Part shown: piece by piece, positions 1-4,725 of the stretch
How positions within the stretch are numbered: position 1 is the first letter of the stretch
How the letters are laid out: each line of letters opens with the position of its first letter
From: Deltaproteobacteria bacterium RIFOXYD12_FULL_50_9
Lineage (GTDB): Bacteria; Desulfobacterota; Desulfobulbia; Desulfobulbales; CALZHT01
Reading direction: 5' to 3'
Assembly (NCBI GenBank): GCA_001799225.1
Contig: MGTA01000248.1
Span: 3,536-19,189 of the forward strand
Length of the DNA stretch: 15,654 nt
Program-made: the position numbers and the translations under genes
Notes under the pieces: model-generated
Databases searched by the model: none
What the model saw: only the letters and a program-made list of their open reading frames with translations
What the model was told of the DNA's origin: nothing

Positions 1-503
1 GTGTCGGTGGAGTAAACAACGGGACCGCCACTGACGCCATTAATAGCAACCCCGTCGATAAGGTATGCTTTTCTGTCAGTTCTATAAGCGCTGATGTTGC
101 CGGAGAAGAAACAAAGGGTATAAGGTTCGATACCAGGAAAGCCGAACCACCCGACTTCGTTGCCGATGGAGATAGGATTGTCGAGTGGGAGGAGTGGTAT
201 AGGTGCGCTTGGGAAAGGAAGATTTCCGACTTGAAAAATGATAATCGCTGAATCTGTTTTCCAATTTAAGTATATGAACCTGTCTGTTTCTTTTAGAAAT
301 GATATTTTGCCTGAATGTATATGATTAATTTTTATCGGCTGTTGCCATTCGTCAGAGTGTTCTATGACATGAAGCGCGGTGGCAACACCACAGAGATTTT
401 TATCTTCATTGTAAAAACACAGGAAGCCTGTGCCACTTCCTGTCGGAGTTTCAATTTTTACAACATACGGGGCAACTTTATGAGCAATTTGATCCCATTC
501 CAT
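1..503 (-). CDS. Trypsin-like serine protease (S1/HtrA-type fold), cassette gene, 3' end beyond window
   Basis: A leftward reading frame of 167 codons starts at ATG 503-501, has GGAG at 513-510 (7-nt spacing), and runs off the left edge. The protein has the trypsin-fold catalytic triad in order and at normal spacing: His45 in TALHV, Asp84 in KTDSAII, and Ser158 in GVSGGPVV. An early GSGTGF segment (residues 22-27) matches the start of HtrA-like and other bacterial trypsin-like domains. No signal peptide is visible, so it is probably cytoplasmic. It begins 31 nt inside cassette C5, right after attC4, in the normal array direction. The substrate is unknown. It may be a stand-alone protease or the protease part of a longer protein, because the C-terminus is not seen. 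The fold call is confident; the function beyond peptidase is inference. Confidence 0.85.
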   Translation of the reverse strand, partial: MEWDQIAHKVAPYVVKIETPTGSGTGFLCFYNEDKNLCGVATALHVIEHSDEWQQPIKINHIHSGKISFLKETDRFIYLNWKTDSAIIIFQVGNLPFPSAPIPLLPLDNPISIGNEVGWFGFPGIEPYTLCFFSGNISAYRTDRKAYLIDGVAINGVSGGPVVYSTD

Positions 504-528
504 TTTGAAACTCCATGTTTTTTTTTAG

Positions 529-654
529 CGCTAACGCCAAGGGTAACTTGCCGCTTGCCCTGGAAAGACGCGGCACGAAGAAAGGAGCAACGAACCATGA
601 ATGAACTTAATAACGCCACGGGGCAAGCGGTCAACGTTGACCCGCTTGTTATGC
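529..654 (-). repeat. attC4 integron recombination site (126 bp)
   Basis: Outer boxes are GCATAAC (minus strand, 654-648) and GTTAGCG (535-529, a non-consensus variant). The inner arms pair over CCGCTTGCCC (551-560) and its complement near 621-630. The right arm carries two unpaired extra bases (G and A in minus-strand sense), which sets polarity leftward. The outer box GTTATGC complement matches the TTATGC start of cassette C4, as expected for one mobile cassette. The long terminal loop holds the ribosome binding site and start of the rightward gene at 597. Confidence 0.85.
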
Positions 655-911
655 AATCTTGCGGAATTGGCTACCCCGATTGCCATTGCAACGACTGCAT
701 TGATGCTATCTCGGAGTACAAGGGATTAAAAAAGAACACTGTGTATCTGCTAGAAGGGCGACCGGTGTTTGTCACTGGGTTCTGTCCGCTGGAATCGTGT
801 GCCGATGTGTTCTACAATAACAACCATCCAGATGCCCCCCAAATTTGCCAGAACGGTAAACGATTTGACTGGGTGGGATACGCGGAAGAGTTGCAGGAAT
901 ATTCTGCATAA
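597..911 (+). CDS. Cysteine-rich hypothetical protein, cassette C4, antisense to array
   Basis: This is a 104-residue protein of unknown function. The start ATG 597 is supported by AAAGGAG at 581-587 (9-nt spacing), inside the attC4 loop. An alternative is ATG 651, inside the attC box itself, giving 86 residues. The N-terminal part after Met19 carries a Cys/His cluster (CGIGYPDCHCNDC, residues 22-34), and more cysteines follow (FCPLESC, then ICQNG), suggesting a metal-binding or disulfide-rich protein. The stop codon TAA (909-911) is formed by the first bases of the cassette. The gene is opposite to the array direction, so it would need its own promoter or read-through from the left. I do not recognise the family. 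Confidence 0.65.
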   Translation: MNELNNATGQAVNVDPLVMQSCGIGYPDCHCNDCIDAISEYKGLKKNTVYLLEGRPVFVTGFCPLESCADVFYNNNHPDAPQICQNGKRFDWVGYAEELQEYSA

Positions 912-995
912 CGCTGGGCGTAACCTGACGCCGCCTACGGCATTGCAGTAAAAAACTCTGAGCTTCCCGGCGTCAGGTTGACGCCTTTGTTGGGC
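906..995 (-). repeat. attC3 integron recombination site (90 bp)
   Basis: Outer boxes are GCCCAAC (minus strand, 995-989) and GTTATGC (912-906). The inner arms pair perfectly over AACCTGACGCCG (922-933) and its complement (969-980). One extra base lies in the right arm (GGCGTC-AACC against GGCGT-AACC), giving leftward polarity. The GCCCAAC box matches the TTGGGC start of cassette C3 at 2368, nearly 1.4 kb away. It shares the loop-flank segment GAGCTTCCCG with attC1. Confidence 0.88.
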
Positions 996-1011
996 TTTTG
1001 CCCTTGAACTT

Positions 1012-1482
1012 TTATATTTTTGGTTTTGCGAAAACCAAAAGGAGACCAATTTGATTAATGCAATACTCACATTCATCTTTCCGGCCGCCACCGTCAACAA
1101 ATGCGTCTTCATGCCTGTAATAATTTTTATGGCAATTTTTGTAATTTTCCCATGCAGCATTAAAGCTACTGAGTTCAGAGGAATCAATGAAAGGCTCGAA
1201 CATGATTTTAGCTTTTTCGTGGGAAGCAAGGACTTCGGAAGTTATTATTTCCGGGACTCTTCGCCTTTCCTCTTTGATGTTTTTCAACAAATAAAAGTGG
1301 ATGTCAACGAAAGCAGCCCTAAAAACAGAAGACGCTTTGTTGAACTCGGTAATTTTAATATTTTCTTTGATCCTATTAATGGCAAACTTATTTTCAATAA
1401 TAATACGGCAAAAGTACCCGGCTGTGCCGCCAGCGGTGAGGCCGAGAACCCCAGCCAGATATTCAGCGAAATTTCCCATCAT
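1012..1482 (-). CDS. Membrane-anchored hypothetical protein, cassette C3
   Basis: This is a 156-residue protein with one N-terminal membrane segment (about residues 5-28, GVLGLTAGGTAGYFCRIII) followed by a charged, mostly helical soluble domain. The core segment around residues 45-66 (ITEFNKASSVFRAAFVDIHF) and EKAKIMFEPF (about 90-99) resemble a widespread family of uncharacterised bacterial proteins that I know from many genomes, without a known function. Cysteines near the end (ECEYC) are additional. The stop lies 17 nt before the attC3 outer box, the usual arrangement for a cassette gene in array direction. No strong ribosome binding site is visible before the double ATG (1482/1479). A 184-codon rightward frame overlaps it; the minus-strand protein is much more family-like. 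Confidence 0.7.
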   Translation of the reverse strand: MMGNFAEYLAGVLGLTAGGTAGYFCRIIIENKFAINRIKENIKITEFNKASSVFRAAFVDIHFYLLKNIKEERRRVPEIITSEVLASHEKAKIMFEPFIDSSELSSFNAAWENYKNCHKNYYRHEDAFVDGGGRKDECEYCINQIGLLLVFAKPKI

Positions 1483-1695
1483 CCGTTTATCATGTTTGGT
1501 TTAGGTTTTTCTGTAGCCGGGTGGCTTGCGATTGCCGTCCTTGATATTTATCCGAGACTATTAGCAAAAAAAAATGGCCTTTATTATGGTTTTGCTAAAC
1601 GCTGAAGTCCGCCAGCTTGGTACTGCCCTTCAGTTAACGGATGGCGCGGAGATAGTCTGCGGCAAAACTCGTCATCAGAGGGTCAATTGCCTTTG

Positions 1696-1959
1696 TTATC
1701 GATTGTAGTTGTAAGGTTTATATGGTTTGTGAACTGGTGGGCTGCTGAATTCGTTTCTTTCAGAACCTCTTTCTCCTGTGTATGGATTGGAGTTTCCTTT
1801 TGATGAATAATTATTCCATGTGCTGTTGTCCGGTGAAGAACGGTAATGTGGAGCCACATAGGTTCCATCTTTTCTGATGTAGCCGTCCACGTATTCGTCG
1901 GCGGATGCAATGGACGCGAAAGCCAGTAAAGCAGTTATAAATAATATTGTCTTTTTCAT
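1696..1959 (-). CDS. Small exported protein of the YIRKDGTYVAPHYRS type, cassette C3
   Basis: This is an 87-residue precursor starting at ATG 1959, with AGGAGA at 1973-1968 (8-nt spacing). A classic signal peptide covers residues 1-20 (MKKTI, hydrophobic core, cleavage after ASA). The mature part begins DEYVDGYIRKDGTYVAPHYRS and continues with a NPYTG motif. This pattern is typical of a common, uncharacterised family of short secreted or periplasmic bacterial proteins. The mature chain is rich in Ser, Asn, Tyr and Pro and is probably largely unstructured. Its start codon is only 29 bp from that of the rightward gene at 1989, so the two share one short intergenic stretch. Confidence 0.85.
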   Translation of the reverse strand: MKKTILFITALLAFASIASADEYVDGYIRKDGTYVAPHYRSSPDNSTWNNYSSKGNSNPYTGERGSERNEFSSPPVHKPYKPYNYNR

Positions 1960-1988
1960 AATAATTTTCTCCTGTTGAGGTGGTTAGC

Positions 1989-2159
1989 ATGGAACAAAAA
2001 ATCGACAAACTTACAAAAGAAGAGATTTACAACCTGGCGGATGAGCAGCTTCAGTGTCTAATTGATAAAGTTGGTGGGGATGCATTTTGTGTTGACCAAC
2101 TAATACGGCACATTAATTTTATTTACGCCACCAAAGTTATTTTTGAGGGTACATGCTAG
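1989..2159 (+). CDS. Small hypothetical protein (56 aa), cassette C3, antisense to array
   Basis: The ATG at 1989 has GAGGTGG at 1977-1983 (5-nt spacing) and the frame ends at TAG 2157-2159. The protein (KLTKEEIYNLADEQLQ near the N-terminus, then LIRHINFIYATKV) has the composition of a soluble helical protein and two cysteines plus a C-terminal one. No family is recognised. It is divergent from the exported protein at 1959, and its last 23 bases overlap the end of the leftward Cys protein at 2137. There is no room for a separate promoter in the 29-bp divergent gap, so a promoter would have to lie inside the neighbouring gene. Real by coding character and ribosome binding site, but unproven. 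Confidence 0.5.
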   Translation: MEQKIDKLTKEEIYNLADEQLQCLIDKVGGDAFCVDQLIRHINFIYATKVIFEGTC

Positions 2160-2316
2160 TTCTGTCTTTTGCTGCCGCATTCATAATTTGGTCATTCAGT
2201 AGCTGGGAAGTTGCGACTATGGCACAATTATTTTTTAACCCGCTCCAGATTTGGCATTCTTCCTTGATGCAAGGCTTATTTAAAAACGGGCAGAGTCGTG
2301 GTTCTTTATTTTGCAT
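2137..2316 (-). CDS. Small cysteine-motif protein (59 aa), cassette C3
   Basis: The ATG at 2316-2314 is preceded by AAGGAGA (ideal spacing, about 8 nt); the stop TAA is at 2139-2137. The protein has a compact CPFLNKPCIKEECQIW motif (Cys9, Cys16, Cys21, Trp24) followed by NNCAI (Cys31). This C-P-x5-C-x4-C-x9-C pattern recurs in small proteins of unknown function and suggests a zinc or iron-sulfur ligand set; the metal is inference. It is the first gene of cassette C3, beginning 52 nt after the attC2 crossover and oriented with the array, so it is well placed for expression from an upstream integron promoter. The overlapping rightward 75-codon frame at 2153-2380 is less convincing. Confidence 0.72.
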   Translation of the reverse strand: MQNKEPRLCPFLNKPCIKEECQIWSGLKNNCAIVATSQLLNDQIMNAAAKDRTSMYPQK

Positions 2317-2362
2317 ATCGTGTTTCTCCTTTTATGCGTTGTTCATGTGTGGTCTTATTGCC

Positions 2363-2498
2363 GCCCAACGTTGCCGATAACCGGCAGCAAGGAGGCAAAT
2401 AACTATGCTTTTTGATGCATGTAAACCCCATATAGAAACCACGGACAGCACAAAACCTCCGCGCTCCTTGCTGTCCGCGTTGATTGGCCTTGTTATGC
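2363..2498 (-). repeat. attC2 integron recombination site (136 bp)
   Basis: Outer boxes are GCATAAC (minus strand, 2498-2492) and GTTGGGC (2369-2363). The inner arms pair over CAGCAAGGAG (2385-2394) and its complement (about 2465-2474). The right arm has two extra bases (AAC-G-CGG-A-CAG against AAC-CGG-CAG), giving leftward polarity. The GCATAAC box is complementary to the TTATGC start of cassette C2. The stem plus long terminal loop also supply the ribosome binding site and ATG of the rightward gene at 2405. Confidence 0.87.
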
Positions 2499-2719
2499 GG
2501 TTTAAGCCATCGTTTTGTCATCATCTATATACAGACACATATTACGAGCTAGACCTTATAAGATTGCCGCCAACTGGCGATAAGCAATACTACGAAAAAT
2601 GCAAGACAGGCCGAGTAATTTTGCGCCACGTGTGCATGGATTGCGGCGCCGTTAAGATTTCACACGTTAACAGGTACGGTGTAATAACAGATATGAGCAG
2701 CAAGTACCATGCAGCATAA
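2405..2719 (+). CDS. Cys/His-rich putative metal-binding protein, cassette C2, antisense to array
   Basis: A 104-residue frame starts at ATG 2405 with AAGGAGG at 2389-2395 (9-nt spacing), inside attC2. An inner ATG at 2495, within the attC outer box, would give 74 residues (MRFKPSFCHHLYT...), and all of the family-like character lies in that part. The protein contains FCHH and HVCMDCGAV, a likely C/H-x-x-C zinc site, with KISHVNRYG following. The first 30 residues are simply a translation of the attC arm and loop, so the shorter start is quite possible. The stop TAA (2717-2719) comes from the cassette boundary. It is opposite to the array direction. Function unknown; zinc binding is inference. 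Confidence 0.65.
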   Translation: MLFDACKPHIETTDSTKPPRSLLSALIGLVMRFKPSFCHHLYTDTYYELDLIRLPPTGDKQYYEKCKTGRVILRHVCMDCGAVKISHVNRYGVITDMSSKYHAA

Positions 2720-2803
2720 CGTTGTTTTTAAGCCGCTGCGCCTAAAAGCAACCAGATAAAACCGCCGAGCTTCCCGCAGTCGGCTTGAAAAACCTTGTTA
2801 TGT
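2714..2803 (-). repeat. attC1 integron recombination site (90 bp)
   Basis: Outer boxes are ACATAAC (minus strand, 2803-2797) and GTTATGC (2720-2714). In minus-strand sense the inner left arm reads CAAGCCGACTGCG and the right arm CGCAGCGGCTTA, i.e. an extra A after AAGCCG. This is very close to the classical CAAGCCGA / CGGCTTA inner boxes of the class 1 aadA1 attC, and makes the leftward polarity clear. It is the site of the first cassette after attI. Confidence 0.92.
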
Positions 2804-2824
2804 GGCCATGCCACTGGAGGAGTT

Positions 2825-3004
2825 ATGAAAATAAAGGTTTATGCTTCTTTGTCGTCTGAGTCACTATTTGAAAAAGGAAAGGAGGCTGGATTGGCCGAAG
2901 GTGCCGCCGACTACTTTTCTTACTGCAACGAAATAGAATTAGAGCTCGATGTTCACCCTGAAAGCGGGGCGGTTTATGGGGCCAAAGTGACACAGAAATT
3001 TTGA
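2825..3004 (+). CDS. Hypothetical protein (59 aa), first cassette (C1), antisense to array
   Basis: The ATG at 2825 has a strong GGAGGAG at 2816-2822; a longer frame from TTG 2795 lacks such a signal. The protein (KIKVYASLSSESLFEKGKEA near the N-terminus, ELELDVHPESG in the middle, AKVTQKF at the end) looks like a small alpha/beta soluble domain with acidic character. I do not recognise the family. The stop TGA is just before the ACATAAC box at the attI/C1 junction. The gene points towards intI, against array polarity. No credible leftward gene is present in this 292-bp cassette, so this is its only candidate product. Confidence 0.65.
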   Translation: MKIKVYASLSSESLFEKGKEAGLAEGAADYFSYCNEIELELDVHPESGAVYGAKVTQKF

Positions 3005-3005
3005 C

Positions 3006-3080
3006 ACATAACAAGTTATTAGCTGGTTTCTGTATATCTACGAAAACCACCCATTTCTAAAAACATATTTGACAAATAAT
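3006..3080 (-). other. attI integration site region of the integron
   Basis: The crossover core GTTATGT (minus strand, 3012-3006) marks the junction between attI and the first cassette. Next to it the sequence ATAACAAGTTAT (3008-3019) is an inverted pair of boxes, the form expected of the simple IntI binding site in attI. The region lies directly upstream of the intI start, the standard position. The right boundary is approximate and no accessory direct repeats were identified. I found no convincing leftward Pc promoter here. Confidence 0.65.
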
Positions 3081-3084
3081 ATGT
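3063..3084 (+). promoter_or_regulatory. Dyad over a TTGACA element at the intI 5' end
   Basis: ACATATT (3063-3069) and AATATGT (3078-3084) form a perfect 7-bp inverted repeat separated by 8 bp. A consensus -35 hexamer TTGACA (3069-3074) lies within, and TATGCT (3091-3096) after a 16-bp spacer could be the -10. The dyad would be a suitable operator for a repressor of intI. If this promoter is used, transcription would begin after the GTG at 3083, favouring a later start. Confidence 0.4.
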
Positions 3085-4579
3085 GAATATGTATGCTTTT
3101 ACTAACCGTATAACCTTACAAAATGAACAATTCACCATAAAACTATATAAGCCCGAAATGATAGACCTGCCGCCGGAACTCGTTGAAATTTACGAGAAAA
3201 AACTCATTCAGGGTAACGTTCCAGATGCCTATCGGAACTTCTACCGGAAGTGGCTGCGGTTTTATTTGGATTTTTGTCACAAATACGGCCAAGCCCCCTC
3301 CGATCCACAAAGCATCGCACCTTTCCTTAAAAAACTTGAAGCTAAAAAACAATCTCAAGCCTTCCAGCGCCAAGCTCAACATAGCATTGCCCTTTATCTG
3401 CAACCGGTGAATGAATCAGCTGCAACCGCTTCAACCGCCATACCTCCCATCGCTGCCGCCACCGTCAATGAACCGATTCAAGTAGCCATCGTTTCAGCGG
3501 AAGGCCGGGATGGCGATCCGCCTTCTTCGCAGCCCTCGTCGGCGAATACTCGGACAAACGGAATTCCCGCTCCCGCGCCGCCTATCGCTCCGGAAGAAGT
3601 CTTGTCTCCCCTCGACCAGTGGCATAATGCGGTTGCCGATCTAGCTGCCGAAATAAAGGTGCGGCATTATTCACCGAAAACTCTGAAAAGTTATTCCAGC
3701 TGGGTGAGGAAGTTCCAGTTCTTCACCCGCAACAAGGAGATCCAGGCCATTTCGCCCGCCGACGTCAAGGATTACATGAAATTCCTGGCCGTCACCCAGA
3801 AAGTTTCCGCCTCGTCGCAGAATCAAGCCTTCAATGCCCTGCTGTTCTTCTTCCGGCATGTCCTCAAACAGGACTTCGGAGACCATACCGACAACGTCAG
3901 GGCCAAGAAAACCAAGTATATCCCAACCGTTTTGTCGCGAGAGGAAATCGATGCGGTCCTGAAACACCTTTCATCTCCCTATGATCTCGTAGTCAAGCTT
4001 CTGTACGGCTGCGGCTTGCGCCTGTTTGAATGCGTGAAACTCCGGGTCGACAACTTCAACTTCGAGGCCAAGGTGTTGACCGTCCACGACGGCAAGGGAC
4101 AAAAGGACCGGACATTGCCCATACCCCTGGCGATTGTCAAGGAACTGCTGGGCCAGCTTGAACAGGTCAAGGATATTCATCAACAAGACTTGGAGAATAA
4201 CGAATGCGCCGGCACCTTTCTGGACAACCGACTGGGAAAAAAATACAAAAACGCGCCGAAGGAACTGGTCTGGCAATGGTTCTTTCCGGCCAGGACTCTG
4301 ACCTTCGTGCCTGATGAGAAGAAAATGCGGAGATATCATCTGCACGATTCGCATGTGCAAAAGGCGATTAAGCAGGCGGTCGGCAAGGCCAGGCTCACCA
4401 AACGAGCCTCGGCGCACACCTTCCGTCACAGCTTTGCCACCCACCTCCTGCAGGCCAACTACGATATCCGGACTATCCAACAGATGCTTGGCCACAGCGA
4501 TGTTCGCACAACGATGATCTATACCCATTGCATACCCGGTCGGACAGTTAAAGAGGCCCAAAGTCCACTTGATTTTTAG
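3083..4579 (+). CDS. intI: Integron integrase IntI with extra N-terminal domain
   Basis: A tyrosine recombinase that recombines attC and attI sites. The length is 498 residues against about 320-340 for usual IntI. Residues 28-107 look like an additional helical core-binding-type domain; 110-172 is a Pro/Ala/Ser-rich linker; 175-268 is the normal SAM-like core-binding domain (HYSPKTLKSYSSWVRKF); 280-485 is the catalytic domain. Catalytic residues are Arg313 (GCGLRLFE), the beta-hairpin Lys near 338-341, His445 and Arg448 (HTFRHSF), His471 (LGHSDVRTT) and Tyr480. The IntI-specific insertion is present at about 383-430 (LGKKYKNAPKELVWQWFFPA, then RRYHLHDSHVQKA), separating it from XerC/D. The start is uncertain: GTG 3083 lacks a ribosome binding site, ATG 3089 and ATG 3158 (Met26) are alternatives. 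The gene appears intact. Confidence 0.95.
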   Translation: MNMYAFTNRITLQNEQFTIKLYKPEMIDLPPELVEIYEKKLIQGNVPDAYRNFYRKWLRFYLDFCHKYGQAPSDPQSIAPFLKKLEAKKQSQAFQRQAQHSIALYLQPVNESAATASTAIPPIAAATVNEPIQVAIVSAEGRDGDPPSSQPSSANTRTNGIPAPAPPIAPEEVLSPLDQWHNAVADLAAEIKVRHYSPKTLKSYSSWVRKFQFFTRNKEIQAISPADVKDYMKFLAVTQKVSASSQNQAFNALLFFFRHVLKQDFGDHTDNVRAKKTKYIPTVLSREEIDAVLKHLSSPYDLVVKLLYGCGLRLFECVKLRVDNFNFEAKVLTVHDGKGQKDRTLPIPLAIVKELLGQLEQVKDIHQQDLENNECAGTFLDNRLGKKYKNAPKELVWQWFFPARTLTFVPDEKKMRRYHLHDSHVQKAIKQAVGKARLTKRASAHTFRHSFATHLLQANYDIRTIQQMLGHSDVRTTMIYTHCIPGRTVKEAQSPLDF

Positions 4580-4725
4580 CAGCTTAGAACTAATTTTCCG
4601 GACGTTTTTACCTCGCAAGAGGGTGCTGAATAAATTACTATTTAATGAAGCCAATTTTCCCAACATAAAGAGGGAATTTATCGATGTCAAGGAATAAATT
4701 CGCTTTGTTACTAAGGTAAAAGGTT

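Noticed and set aside
750..1229. Leftward 159-codon frame across attC3
   Set aside because: It crosses a cassette boundary and overlaps better supported genes on both sides; no family character.
1051..1605. Rightward 184-codon frame
   Set aside because: It lies antisense to the 156-residue membrane-anchored protein, which looks like a known family and ends properly before attC3.
1594..1700. Degenerate attC between two genes of cassette C3
   Set aside because: Box-like GCTAAAC and GATAAC are present, but the inner arms do not pair in attC fashion.
2153..2380. Rightward 75-codon frame starting in the overlap ATGCTAG
   Set aside because: It is antisense to the Cys-motif protein, which has an ideal ribosome binding site, and it runs into attC2.
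529..2803. CRISPR array
   Set aside because: The repeats are four diverse imperfect palindromes of 90-136 bp with genes between them, which are attC sites.
529..3004. Array polarity to the right, in which all antisense genes would be normally oriented
   Set aside because: All four attC sites have extra unpaired bases in the right arm, attI is next to the intI 5' end, and the C3 and C5 genes fit leftward polarity.
2823..3050. Leftward 75-codon frame in cassette C1
   Set aside because: It starts in attI outside the cassette, has no ribosome binding site and a low-quality sequence.
3971..4690. Leftward 239-codon frame
   Set aside because: It is a shadow of the intI catalytic domain, which contains all conserved residues.
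4684..4719. 11-codon leader frame before rarA
   Set aside because: Too short, without ribosome binding site or attenuator structure.
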